Positions 49,703 through 61,416 are shown, counted from the stretch's first letter. The stretch is DNA of 64,000 bases from Musa acuminata AAA Group (GCF_036884655.1 NC_088339.1:23579501-23643500), one strand, 5' to 3'. Notes: generated by a model not told the origin, from the letters alone. Program-made: numbers and translations.

Positions 49703-52634
49703 TATATGCATTTGTGATTCTTCCCCATCTCTGCACATTCCACCATATGGGGACAGCACTGTCTCCTTAAAGAAGAAGGTGTTGCAGTTCTTTCAGATGT
49801 CCAAACAAAAAATTCCTAGTGTTCTTGGCACTTGCACCAGTTTTCCTTTTCCCACACTAGTCTTATGGTTCATTCTTTGGATTCTTAGAATACTCACTGA
49901 CATGGTAGTTTGATCTTTATGTTTTCAATTGATGGACTCCTCTTCCTTTGCTAATTACCTTTAGAACTCTTTCTTCTCCTGCTTTTTCTCATTCTTCTTT
50001 TCTTATCAGACTGGGATTGGCAAGAACTTTTAGCTGCAATTATTGGAACAACATGGTAGCTGATTGTACAGCACCATCACCGGTGAATATGACATTACAT
50101 GCGCTTTGGACAGCTAAAACTATGTGCAGTGTGGATCCACTTTCACCAATAGTTCAGAAGAGAATAAATTGTTTTGATCAGATAGAACAATCAGCAAGAT
50201 AGATATAGATTTGGAAGGTTATGATGGCATCTGAAACTTTTTGATCACATGAGTCATACTCAAACCGATGAGATTAAACATCAACTTAAACCATTTAAAT
50301 TGAACAGCTAAAAGTTAGACAAAACAAAATATATATTATCCACACTTCCAATTCTTAGCAATATGAGACCATTCCTTTGTTCTTTTTCATTATAATGATT
50401 GAAATGTATCTTGCAGTGATCATACAGTCAGCTGAAAACACACATTCCAGGGAACTTTTCCAGGATCACAGCCAATAACTCGATTGAATTAAATCATAAA
50501 AGGATATTAATTGGATTTATATAGTCGCAGTAAAGTGGTCTGAGTCTTACTTTTTCCATTGAAAATGAATTCAGATTCTGAAGATATAGATTATAGACTA
50601 ATATCACTAGAGAACAAAAGGAAAACCAATCACCATAATAAGGAATGCAGATCTAAAATACAATGAATATTCTGTACTACGACACAAACAATTTTGACGC
50701 ATATCAACAATCTCTTTTTTCCCTTGATATGTAGATATCAATTTATAAGATTTTCCCTATCCATGCAAAGGACAAAAGATACACAGAATGCTGACAGAAC
50801 CTTCCAAATATTTCGTTTGCCTACTAGTATTCATGCATCAGTTGGCTTTCAACTTGCTTGACTTCTGATTTGAACCATCCGTATCTGTTGATGATTGTTT
50901 ACATTTCTCACAGACCATATACAAGCATCAAAACAAGATCTTGAAGCACAATTCAAACATATATATATATATCCACTTGTCAAAGCTGATCTTGAGATAA
51001 TGATTCCATAATGTCTTAGATTCCATTAGATGCATTGACAAGAAAATGGAGTGCAGCAGCTCAAGATCCCAAGTTGGGGGGCAATAAATCCTTACAGCAA
51101 CACAACGCAGGAAAGGCATGTGGCCTTCTTGGTATAAACAAGCAAGCAGAGATCAGAAGCACATCGCGTTGAGAGAGACATATGTAGGTCCTTCAATGCC
51201 AACGCCGGTGCATCTACTTCTTCTCGGTGCCCATGACTGAATGCAGCAACCCTAGCTAAGAGAGCCGGCGCACATGGCGTGCACGCGATCCAGCTTGAAC
51301 GCGGTGAAGAGGAGAGTCAGTCTCCCCTTCCCAAGAAAGCTTGACGGAGTTGGGGTTGGTTTCTGGTTTCAGCTGATGAAAGGCCTTGGCCGTCAATCAT
51401 GGTCTGCCTCCTTCACGTCGGGATCAGTTTCCTGCCATGGAGAAGGATCCGGTGCCGAGGAGGAATGGAAGGCATGGTGGTAGGTATCATTCACTTCTTT
51501 GCCGAAAGAGCGAAAGGAAACCCCCATGCCGAGTATTCACTGACCTCCCATACCACTGGGGACTAAAGAACATGTCGATTGATGGTTCTTTTCCCCGAAT
51601 GTGATCCCGAGAGGACGGTGAATGCTTTTGGGATGATTGGCGTTTTGGTGAAACCCCGATCTTTCTCACCCATGACATGCATGCATGCTCTATATGTAGC
51701 TACGTTCCCCATGAATAGGGTGTGGGTGAAGAGGTCATTCACCAACTGTCCTCTTGAGAAGAATGAGGCTGGAGGACGACAATGCATTAGATAGAAGGCC
51801 AATCAATTCCTCCAAGAAACGACGAAGAAAGATGGGAGCCCAAAATCCAATTTGATGGCCTGAGTTGGCCCATCACGGATGCGTCCGTACTTTGTATACG
51901 TCAACGAACTGCGGGGCCCAATCCACGTTTAATTATGCGCCTCGCTCAGCCGATGTCCCTCGGCGACTTTATCCGTACTGCAAGGTGTGCTCATATCATG
52001 TTATATGCGACAACCTTAGATCACCGTTCATTTCCCCGTGTGATCGTTCCGAGAAATCGTCTCATTCGATTTCGCGATTGGGAGGAGATTTCTGCCCGCG
52101 CCGAGGTTAGGGTTTTTTTACTGGTTGTATGTGGAATTCGTTGAATTCCTAATTTTTTTTGGGTAATGATTCCCGCAAGACGTCAATTTGATCCTTTAGC
52201 TTTCCTCTTTAATCTTCTCCTTTATTTTCTTATTGTTTGTCATCGTCCGAGCTTATTAAGTTGAGAGAGGGAGAGAGCGAGGGAGGGAGGGATCACCGCT
52301 GAGATCCGACTCGAGCAGGCTGGTGTTTGTTCTTGATCCGGGTATTCGTTTTCTTCATCTCGATTCTTTTCTGGTGATTCTGGCATTTTAGATCTGGTGT
52401 CTTAGTTAAAGAGTAAACGTTTTGAGGGTTCAGATTAGGGACCCGACATGAGATGTACTTTCTGTGCCATCCTTTATCTATGTTATAGTGACTTTGGTTT
52501 ACGATTCTCTGAATCATGTGTGTCGGAGGTTGGAACAGCTGTTTTAGGCTTAGAATTGGATTGTGGGGTGGTGTTCTCGAATGATCTTATGATTTGTTTT
52601 GATTCGAGGACATTGAGGTGCAGATAAATTGAAA
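47671..52634. other. Gene-poor region between WIP gene and SAP remnant
   Basis: WIP 3' UTR to roughly 47,850, then AT-rich intergenic DNA with a (TA)n(CA)n microsatellite at about 49,640-49,702. ORFs at 48,161-48,451, 49,291-49,770 and 51,274-51,802 do not resemble proteins I know. From about 52,080 the sequence looks like the 5' UTR, first intron and acceptor of the SAP copy: the donor-like GAGGTTAGGG at about 52,104 and the acceptor GAGGTGCAG 11 bp before the ATG. Confidence 0.5.
49640..49702. repeat. (TA)n(CA)n microsatellite
   Basis: More than twenty TA units followed by six CA units. It inflates several chance ORFs (Ile-Tyr runs). Confidence 0.95.
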
Positions 52635-53110
52635 ATGCAGCAACATGAGGCTGGGTGCCCAGCCACGGAGGGCATAATCCTCTGCGTCAATAACTGTGGC
52701 TTCTTTGGAACCAAGGCAACCATGAATACATGTTTCAAGTGCCACATGGGAATGATTCTGAAACAGAAGCAGTCCAAGCTTGCAACATTAACAATCTTGT
52801 GAATGGCAGTGGCAAAGAGCCAATGATGTTTGGTAACGCATACGTGGTGTTGTGACCTTTTGAAGCTAAAAATTGTTTCTTCACAATCACCAAATGCTGC
52901 AGATCGAGTGGGCCTGAAGGAGCAAACACAAAATATGGTGGAAATAGATGCAGAACATGCAGGAAACGTTAGACTGACCGTCGACGTGGGAACCTTTTCT
53001 GTGCTACAGATTGCTGCTTTGATGAGCATGATGATTGCCCATTTGATTATCGTAAACAACTAGGAATGTCATCACCAAAGCGAACCCTGTGGTTAAGGTT
53101 GATGTCAATG
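52635..53110 (+). pseudogene. Broken A20/AN1 zinc-finger stress-associated protein (SAP)
   Basis: The first 55 codons are intact and encode a complete A20 finger ([19 protein letters not shown] then FKCH, with C17, C21, C33 and C36), followed by the usual KQKQSKLA. A frame break then gives a TGA at 52,800. Past it, the linker ([10 protein letters not shown]) and an AN1 finger can be read in other frames (RCRTCRKR, a TAG, then GNLFCATDCC and DDCPFDYR). Remnants of the KANPVVK tail reach about 53,100. SAPs act in abiotic-stress responses, some as ubiquitin-related adaptors. This copy could at most make a short A20-only peptide. Upstream 5' UTR-like and intron-like sequence indicates a DNA duplicate. 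The ORF from 52,830 to 53,063 is a shadow of the AN1 remnant. Confidence 0.85.
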
Positions 53111-55893
53111 TCGAGCCCCTCACTATGCCCTGATATTAAGTTGGCTCTTATGTCAATAAATTGTCACAACCCAACTTGATGTGATGATTGATCTGTTAAC
53201 TTCATTGAGCCCAAACCACTAACTTAAAATGCTTAAGATAAAGTTAACAATAGTTTACGTATTATGTTCTTATAAGTCAATATTAGTTTTAGCCTACTTT
53301 TGATGTGAGACTAAACCGGGGTGTTACAATTGCAGCCCCTAGTTCATGGATTAGAAAAGGTTTGCATATAAGTGTGACCTTTTATTTGTGCTGATTTGGT
53401 AAATTATTTCTAAACTTGTGATGTGGCTATTTTTCTTGTTTTACTATTTGACCTTCACATTAGATTCCTCAACTTGTAGGAATTACTAATGGTGCATGAA
53501 TAATTGTCTCTGCAATTACTTGATGATTTATATCGTATTCCCTCAGTAATATAATCCATAGTGGTGCATGAATAATATCATGACTTTCATGTTACATTTC
53601 TTTAGTGGTGGACATTCTTGACACTGCATGATAGGTTCTTGATTGTATGTATCTTTTCCTTAGAATTTTCTGCACTTCCACAGTAGCATAATGCTCAAGG
53701 ATATATGAATGGTCCGTAGAGTTATATCTGGTTTCTGTGATTCAAAATGCAGCTATTGAGGAATGATATTGGGAAGGTCGGTGAGCTGGTAAGTTGACGA
53801 TGCATTGCTCAAGTGTTAGAGATTTGCGTTTATATACCCTTTGCTGTATATATCTACTGTGCTTTTTTTCTGCCATAGCAGTGTTTTATGCTGGTACCAA
53901 GTATGATGAACAATTTGAGTGACCTTTAAGTAAATTCAACCTATGTGGCATGATCATGGACGCACAAGCACAGGTATGTACATGCTTATGGTGAATCATT
54001 CTTGATCTCTGATACTTTGCATGATATCCATGTTTTCAAATTAGAAGTATTATGGCACAATACAAGTGCAACAGTGCAACTGGTTAGTGAAGGAAACTTG
54101 AGGGGGTTGGGCCATGGACCTGTAGAGAGGTCTGCATGGTTTACATTCTTTTTAAGCTATAGATACAGGAAGAAGGAACAATGCCTTTTTGTGTTATCAC
54201 CACCATGTTCTTTTAGATTGTCATATCTATTATTTTAGTTTAATATTTTCAACTATTTGTTGGCTGTTATTGTTTGTATTCCGCTGCAGGAATCTTCATA
54301 TCAATAGGAGATACAAAAGTGATCCATGAGCATGTAGTTAGCAGATACTGTAATTATTTGGTTTATGACCTACCAGATTATGAACTCTTGTCCATCTTTA
54401 TGATCTTTTGCACCATGTCTGCTCTGCTTGGCTCAGACCATCATTCGTATGGTGGATGATCGACCCTCCAAAGTGTCTACTCTCTGCTTATATTGCGAGA
54501 GCAGCAATCACATGAAGCTATCTAATCTGGGTTTTCGGATGGTCTTGTGAATGATTGTTGACATGATTCAAGTGTCCAGAGATATGACCTCAAAGATTTA
54601 TATTGGTAATTGTTAAGAGTTCTAATGTAGATCGGGCTTGTCTATAATGTCTTGGAACTTTTGGGAAGCCATAATATCGTGACAGTTTTCGGCTACCATT
54701 GGAAACAGTGACTTTTGTTCTAGATGACTGCCTTCTCTCAAGATGGATGGGTTAGTGGCTCTTTGTATGACCTCTGTGAAGCCCGTCTTGACTTCGATTG
54801 TAAAACCTTGTCTTCATATTGTAACCTTTTCTTCTATACACATGCATAAAATATAATATCATATCAAGTTTTGATAGGATGTGATGATGCCATACATTTG
54901 CAGAACTCAAAGGATTTACTCACATCCTTCTTCCCAATTACTTTTGCCATGTTTTCTTCAGCCAACAATATCTTTTTTTAATTTAATTTTGTACAGATAA
55001 ATAGCAAAGACTAATTTAGATCATAGGACAACCCTTAGTGTATTCTGGCATGATGAAACGTATGGTAGGTGATGCAAGTATGAAACGGTTGGATTTCATG
55101 TGGTTGCAAGAAATAAATATTCAAAGTGAACATATTTCGTCGTTTCCTCTTACTGTTCCTCGCTGTCGTCCGAGACACCGACGTGCAGAGGAACAATAGC
55201 AGTCTGGAGACTAAAGAATTCCCCGTGCATACGTAACTGGCCCAGTAGATATTGGTCTTTTTCCACGCTCTCCACGTCTACCTGCTGCTTTGTGTGAAGC
55301 GGGCGGGCTCTGCTGTTCCACTCACGCACAACACGGCACACGACGAGGACCCCGGTGATGGCTCCCCTGCTAATACCGTCTTCTCCTTGGAACCTTTTGG
55401 TGTTGCAGATCCACGGGTGTTGACTGTGTCACCTTGTCCTGGAGAGCGTAGTTTGTCCGCAATACAACACCAAAGGCAAGAGGAAGTCAGCTGCTCCTCC
55501 ATCCTCTTCCATTGTCTCTCCCTCTTGTACAGTAATTCCTGGCAGTATTTTATTCCGTCCATTCATCGTTTCCACAGGAAAAAGGTAACATCTTTGGCTG
55601 CTTTTTTCCTTGCTAATCCTTTTCCTCGTTTCCCAGTTCATTCTCCTTCTTCCCTCTCGATCTCCGAGAAGAATTCCCCGGAAAACCACATAAAAAAATA
55701 CCTTCTTACCTCTCCTAGATTGCCTTTTCTATTCAGCACCGATCTCGAGTAGGGGGGAGGAGAATTAAGAGAAGAGGTCGAGGATTTCCAGGCAGGATCG
55801 TACCCCAAGGCCGAAAACTGCCCTTGGGTACTCCATGCTTCCACTGTTCCATCGGACGTATATTACACGGGGGAGGGGCAGAAGCTGATGTAG
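53111..55893. other. Intergenic region upstream of the uncharacterised gene
   Basis: Mostly AT-rich DNA without a recognisable gene. The ORF at 54,274-54,459 and the longer ones at 55,252-55,752 (plus) and 55,278-55,689 (minus) look like chance reading frames; the latter probably lie in promoter and 5' UTR sequence of the next gene. Confidence 0.5.
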
Positions 55894-57546
55894 ATGGATC
55901 GGTCGGGTAGCAGGAGGAGCACGGGCACGGCGGTGGTGGCCGTCGAGGTGATGGAGGGGAGCAGCAAGGCGGAGGAGTGGAGCGGCGGCGCCGGGGATGG
56001 GGACGAAGGAGGGGAGGCCGTGTCGCTGCAGACGGGCGACATCGTGGAGGAGGTCACCTTCGGGGCTGAGCCGCCGGCTCGGTCGCCCTTCCGGGGCGGG
56101 CGGTCTTGGGTCATGAAGCTGCTCCACGCGGCGTATAAGCGCGGCGACACCTCCGTCGTCGTGCGCGCCCGCCGCGGTCCGCAAGCCACCTACCTCGACT
56201 TCCACGCGCGCGTGGTGCCCCACCCGGCGGCCGGCCGGCGACAGTACGTCCTCCGCTCCGTCCGCGATCCCCGCCACGCTGTCCGACTCGTCGACCGTTC
56301 TGAGTCCGACTGCATCACCTTCCAGGGTACTACTCATACGCCTCCTCTCCTCCTCTCCTTCACAAAGCCAATGAAATGACATTTCTGTGCGAAGGTTCAA
56401 GGAGCTCGAGGGTGGTCTGGGCGCTCAACAACGCGCAACTCCATGACGGGTTCGTGTCGTACCCGTGGGAGAAGAAGATAAAGGAGACGCTGCCGTCGCC
56501 CAGCTCCAGCTGCTTCCTATCCCTGCTCGTCCTCCCCAAGGCGTCCGACCCCTCGAGCACAAGCTACGACCCCGTGGAGGACACCTTGGCTCGGGCCGAG
56601 GCATGGCTCGGCTCCTCTCAGGCCTCTGGTGTCCCCATCGTCTTCATGCACATCCAGACCGAGTCGCTCCTCACAAAGGTACGTAACGAATCCAACATCA
56701 TCAGCTTCGCAGTGATCGCCTCGAACGACGCCATTCAGCCCCTCTTCATCGTGTCGCAGATATCGGGAGAGACAGCATCCACCACCGTCAATATGGGATC
56801 ATTGGCCGACCTCTCCAACGTAGCAAACGCCAGCCTCTACGGATTCGAGGACTACCACGGGGTGGACATCGGGGTCGTGAGGGCTGTCAGGCTTTGGTAC
56901 GCCCCCGCAGAGGGTGAGATGGCGTTCGAGATTGAGCCACGGGAAGGCGACACCAAGCTGGGCTTCTCAATTAGCCGCACCGAGGAGGTCGGTCTTCATC
57001 TTTCTGCTTTTGCTCTGTCCATTGTTCTACTTGATCCAAAGCACACGCTGTGTCTTCTCCATGGTACAGGGCTTTATACACATCTCATCCGTCGAAGACG
57101 ACGACGGTACCGGAGTTGCTGCAGGTCGATCAGGACTCAAGAAGCTCTACAAAGCGGCGGCGGCAGCATCGAAGCTGTTAGTGGTCTCGAGGGTGGGAAC
57201 CGAGAAGGTTCTGCCATGGATAGTCTCCACGTCGGGCGCCATTCGGTGCTTCGACACCGTCTCTCTCAGCCAGAAGCTCTCGCTGCACCGCCACGCTCTG
57301 AAGCCCATCCTGCTCCACCTGCTTATGTGGGAGACGTCGGAAACCAACGTCACTACCACCAAGGCCGAAAGTGACGAGCATCCGACGCCAATGTCGCCGC
57401 CATATATCGTGCCCCGAGCTTCAGATGGAGCTTCTGCTGCCGCGTCGTCGCTCTCAGCATCTCCCGGGCGCGACGAGCTCCAAGACGCGGCTGGGGACCT
57501 GTCCTTCAGATTCTGCGACCTCTCGATATGGAACACGTCGATCTAA
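55894..57546 (+). CDS. Uncharacterised plant protein with possible PDZ-like segment
   Basis: Four exons, 55894-56326, 56395-56678, 56760-56987 and 57070-57546, code for 473 residues, all with GT-AG junctions and matching phases. It resembles a conserved plant family I cannot name. The N-terminus is Gly/Glu-rich (1-55). The first conserved block (about 60-145) includes SPFRGGRSWVMKLLHAAYKR, VVVRARRG and YLDFHARVV. A second (145-240) has VVWALNNAQLHDGFVSYPWE. A third (about 295-330) reads GDTKLGFSISRTEEGFIHIS, similar in pattern to the start of a PDZ domain (xLGFxI...). Next is ASKLLVVSRVGTEKVLPWIV, followed by SGAIRCFDTVSLSQKLSLHR. The C-terminal 80 residues are Ser/Ala-rich and look disordered. 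There is no signal peptide or membrane segment. Exon 4 is GC-rich like its neighbours. The LTR of a retrotransposon begins 117 bp after the stop. Confidence 0.82.
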
Positions 57547-57662
57547 TTCCTACTGCTATGTCATCCTGTCGTCCTGTACATAACAAAGCAGTAAGCTCAG
57601 CTGTTGCTACTCTACCTTGTGCTTGTGGCATGGAAGAGGAGTTCAGATACAAGTATTACATG
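57547..57662 (+). other. 3' flank of the uncharacterised gene up to the LTR
   Basis: The 116 bp between the stop codon and the retrotransposon LTR must hold most of the 3' UTR, unless the transcript ends within the LTR. No AATAAA is present. Confidence 0.4.
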
Positions 57663-58261
57663 TGTTAGTGTCGACGTCTTTACACCGTCGCCACGGGGCC
57701 AATTCGATTGGGTTCGGATCCGAATAATTAGAGATCTTCCTGAACGACCCTTGAGACTGCTGAGGTAGCCGACCGCGGTGGTCCGATCGCGACGGGGTCA
57801 CTGTTTTCTCCGGAAGGGGACCCCTCGCCTGGGCCTTCGGTGGGAGGCACTCTGTCTTCGTCCCTGCACATAGGTCGGGTCGGGAGAGCTCGGCCCGACC
57901 TCTCCGACGATCAAGTTAGTCGATAGTCTTAGGGGGTTTTTCTTATTTTCTTCCCTGCCTCTTCGTTCCAAACGTGAGGGTTTTTATAGGGAAGATCGTT
58001 GTTTCCTGATGTGCCCGCTTGCAGGGAGTAGGGTCGTACCTAGGATAACGTCTGACACCGGCATTGGCGTTGTGTGAAGGACCAGACTCCTGCAGGATGG
58101 TGACGTGCCTCGGTCGACATTTTGGTTTGCTTCGGCCAAGCCCTGTCAAGTCAGACCGATGCAGGCGACCCTCGCAACTCCTCGGTCTGCGTGACCTAGG
58201 AGACGTCACCCGGGAGCAAATGACGTTAGTTTGTGTCCTATCATTATTATTACCCTCATCA
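57663..58261 (-). repeat. 3' LTR of the Tat element (about 599 bp)
   Basis: On the plus strand it runs from TGTTAGTGTCGACG to ACCCTCATCA, so TG...CA ends in both orientations. It is directly followed by the reverse complement of a polypurine tract. A TATA box in element orientation lies at 57,981-57,990. The outer end could be 2 bp further left (TGTGTTAG). The partner LTR is outside the window, so the ends and target-site duplication are unconfirmed. Confidence 0.8.
57981..57990 (-). promoter_or_regulatory. LTR TATA box
   Basis: CCTATAAAAA on the minus strand inside the LTR, about 270 bp from the LTR start in element orientation. Transcription from it would run towards lower coordinates, antisense to the gene ending at 57,546. 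Confidence 0.65.
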
Positions 58262-58273
58262 TTCCCCCCCAGA
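58262..58273 (-). other. Polypurine tract
   Basis: TTCCCCCCCAGA on the plus strand, reading TCTGGGGGGGAA on the element strand. It abuts the LTR start TGATGAGG and is the expected primer site for plus-strand synthesis. Confidence 0.75.
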
Positions 58274-58502
58274 GGGAGCCATGCATCGACTGTTGCTAGG
58301 GGGGTCCGAGGCGTGGCTTCTGCTTTAAGTGGTTGTTCCTACCGGTTTGCCCTCTGGTCAGTGCCGGGGAGGTTTCCCAGAGGGTCGTGATGGTCAATTG
58401 CTGGCCCGTCATCCTATGCGACGTGTGACTGTGGGGTATGACTTGAGCAAGGTAGAAGACTCGGGCAAGCAGGTGGCGCCGAGGTGTAGGAATCATGCAA
58501 TT

Positions 58503-58910
58503 GCGACCGAGGTATGCGGCTCAGACAGGCAGGCCGCGCAGAGGTGGACTCAAGCAGTCCGTGGCTGAGGGGCACGGCTCAGGCGGCAAACCGCGCAGAG
58601 GTGGGCTCGGGCAGACTACGGCCGAGGGGCACGGCTTAGGCGGGCAGGCCGCACAGAGGTGGACTCGGGCAGACTACGGCCGAGGGGCACGGCTCAGGCG
58701 GGTAGGTCGCGTAGAGGTGGACTCGGGTATATTGCGACCGAGGGACACGGCTCAGGCGGGCAGGCCGCGGGCAGACTGCGACCGAGGGGCATGGCTCAAG
58801 CGGTAGGTCGCGCAGAGGTGGACTCGGGCAGACTGCGGCCGAGGGACACGGCTCAGGTGGGCAGGCCGCGCAAAGGTGGACTCGGGCAGACTACGACCGA
58901 GCAGCTACTT
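58503..58910. repeat. Tandem repeat, 58-bp GC-rich unit, about seven copies
   Basis: Units starting at CCGAGGGGCACGGCTCAGGC recur near 58,507, 58,565, 58,622, 58,680, 58,738, 58,781 and 58,839. One copy is shortened by about 15 bp. Each contains GGGCAGGCCGCGCAGAGGTG and GACTCGGGCAGACTACG. It lies between the antisense ORF and the LTR, the hypervariable 3' region of Tat elements. The unit length not divisible by three plus small indels shift the frames, so the long ORFs here are not proteins. Confidence 0.92.
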
Positions 58911-59204
58911 GGAGCAGCAGTCTGTTATGCGGCAATCTGTGAACGCGGGTGGCCAAGTACAACTTCGTCTGCGCGGGATCCTAGGGGATGATTCCTCGTG
59001 TGGAGTCATCGGCTCTCGGGAGTCGAAATCGAGAAGACCGTGCCTTGACATTCACTCCGCGCGCCCTTTGGCTGCCATGTCAGGCCTCATTTATGGCGGG
59101 GTGACGTTTGGCCTGCCTAATGCGACGTGCTTTGCGGGAAAGGCACCAATGGGCTGTCGCCCACTCCCCATGACACGAAGGGTCGCTACTAGCGGGATCC
59201 TCCC

Positions 59205-59212
59205 TATAAATA
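59205..59212 (+). promoter_or_regulatory. TATA box for the antisense ORF
   Basis: TATAAATA on the plus strand in a CCTCCCTATAAATAGCGCGC context, 118 bp upstream of the antisense-ORF ATG at 59,330. It sits in the internal region, not the LTR, so it would be a separate promoter. Confidence 0.7.
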
Positions 59213-59329
59213 GCGCGCAGTTGGTTTCCCGCATGCCTCCTACTAGGCATTTGTTCAGTCGCTCCTTCCGGACCTCGTTGCTTCCGTTCGAGTTGGCCCT
59301 CCTACCTTACCTTCCAAAGGTCAGTAAGG

Positions 59330-61291
59330 ATGGCCTCCCCTTCCTCCTCGACTTTACTCTCTTCTCCTTCCTCCTCTAGTAACGTCGGGGAAAAAACGTT
59401 GATGTTGAGCCCCAACTTGTCATCCGACGAGAAGGCGGCTCGGGCCCTTGAAGCCCTGATGTGGCCACATGACCTCGACTCCACAGTGAGTGAGTTGTTG
59501 CTTAGCAACCTCCAGGAGCGCTACAGCATCCCGGAGGGCTATGTTCTTCTTGCCCTCGAGCCAGGGCAACGGGCGTACGACCCGATCCCAAGGGTTTCAC
59601 CTTAACCCTGGATGCCCTCGAGGCGGGGTTACGTTTCCCTTTGCACCCCATCATTAGTTCCTGCATTTCTTGGTGGCGCATTTCCCCATCACAGATGGCG
59701 CCGAACTCCTGGCGCTATCTGGTGGTATTCTTGGGGGAGTGTCATAATGCCAATGTTACCCCGACTCGGTCCCTTTTCTTGTCTTATTTTCGGCTTTCCA
59801 AGGGGTCTGAGGGTTATTATCTATCAGCGCGGTCGGGCTTCCAGGTTAGCGGGGCCCCTTCCAGCAACAAAGGATGGAAGGGGCGTTTCTTTTACATTTG
59901 CTACGCAAGGGGCTGGAGTTTTGGGCTCCGGTGGTCGACACACATGATCGATAATACCGCCCCGGTTCTGAACGACGATGAGCGCAAGGACCTCCAGAGG
60001 CTCAAGGAGATTCTTTCCGCCTCCTGAGCCATCTGGAACATGACTGAGTAGTGGTTGATCGAGGCGGGTCTTAGCCCAATGCCTCGAGGTATGCCCGTAG
60101 TGGGTGGTTTAGGGTCTTTACGGATCATTCAGAATACTGACCAATGTCCGTGTTTTCGCGCAGAGATGATGAATCTTAGATCCGTGCGTGGGGGGCAGGC
60201 TTCGTTGGTTTCATCCTTGCGCCCACCGACCGAGCCGAGAATCAGCTCAAAAGATGTGCTGGTGGAGGTCGAGGCCGGTCGGCCTCGAAAGAAAGCGAAG
60301 ATCTGTGTCACGAAGGGATCCGACGCGGCAATGGCCCAGTCGGGAGGAGCCGCTACTAAACCGGCCGATCCTGCGGGGAGGAGCCTCGGGCGGGGTGAGG
60401 CCGGCCCCAGTAGGGAGTGGGCGGGGAAGGCACCTCAAGAGCCTTCCGTTCGTGAACTCTACTGCCTTCCCGCGGGTACGAAGGACGAGCCTTACCAGGT
60501 TCGAGCAATGGGCCGACGGGGATACCGCGGCCTTGTTCGTCCGCGGAGGGCTTCATCCTGACATGGCTCGGGAGTTGTACACCTTGTCATCCGAAGTCCT
60601 ACTCGGTAAATCTGCCAAGTCGCTGCTGTGGGTAAGCATCTCGCCATCGGCTTCCCGTCTGTACTTGGGTGGTATTGTTCTGACTCCTCTTACAGGGCCA
60701 GCACTATGTCATGGCGTTGATGGACCGGTGCGCGACACTGGCCGAGTCATCGGCAGCTTGAGCGATCGCAACGCTGAGCTGAGTAGGCAGATTGAGGAGA
60801 TCCGCGTGGGAGCAGCTCCTAAGGCGGTGGCTGCGGCCAAGCAGCACGCATCAGATCTAGAGGCGGAAGCGACGCGTCTCAAGTCTGAGCTTAAGGTGGC
60901 TGTGGAGTAGAACAAAGAGCTCCATGTGCATCTGAAGGTGACTTGGGCTGAGGTCCTCCTAGCGAAGGGAGAGACACTTGCGCTCAACCAGAAGCTGGAT
61001 GAGGCGTGTGCGGCTTCCGAGGCCCTGGCTGACGAGATTTCTCAACGACCGGAGAAGGACAAGAAGCTGATCGAGACCTACAAAAAATCCTCGGGCTTCG
61101 AGCTTGGGCTGACTCGGATGGGGCAGGTTATCTATAAGTATGGGTATCGGGTCGCCCTGGCTCGCCTTAGAGCACGCTACCCCGACCTCGAGGTCGCGGA
61201 AGATCCCTTCTCTTCCTTTCCTAAGGACTTGGGCGTCGACATGCCCGAAGAAGTTCCCTTCGATGACAACGTGGAAGTCCCCCAGAAATAG
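59330..61291 (+). pseudogene. Antisense ORF of Tat element (Transposase_28-like), broken
   Basis: On the opposite strand to pol. It begins MASPSSSTLLSSPSSSSNVG. The domain then reads YSIPEGYVLLALEPGQRAYD, GLRFPLHPI and MAPNSWRYLVVFLGE, the pattern of the putative gypsy-type transposon domain (Transposase_28, PF04195, from memory). The rest is Ala/Glu-rich coiled coil (60,780-61,080) and a conserved tail containing YGYRVALARLRARYPDLEV. Frame breaks near 59,590 and 60,030 and stops at 60,562 and 60,908 interrupt it. Its role in the element is unknown; the name transposase is historical. It ends about 125 bp from, and convergent with, the pol stop. Confidence 0.82.
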
Positions 61292-61416
61292 GGCAAACCT
61301 ATTGTAACATTTTGTCGATAGGCGCTGCAAGACATGGTTGTCCGGTCTTGTTACTAATTTTTTGTTTTAAATGAAGGTTTTTCATTCAGACTTCTTCATT
61401 GTCTCACTCGATTTCA

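Noticed and set aside
49291..49913. ORFs of 117-159 residues with Ile-Tyr runs
   Set aside because: They read through the (TA)n microsatellite and have no protein-like conserved segment.
55765..56400. 211-residue minus-strand ORF
   Set aside because: It is a shadow of the GC-rich first exon of the uncharacterised plus-strand gene, with Arg/His/Pro-rich low-complexity composition.
56914..57546. Reading 56,914-57,546 as a separate 210-residue gene
   Set aside because: Its C-terminal part is exon 4 of the four-exon gene; the N-terminal part is out-of-frame exon 3 and intron.
58064..58991. Three overlapping plus-strand ORFs rich in Gly, Arg and Gln
   Set aside because: They are translations of the LTR end and the 58-bp tandem repeats; the unit length shifts the frame from copy to copy.
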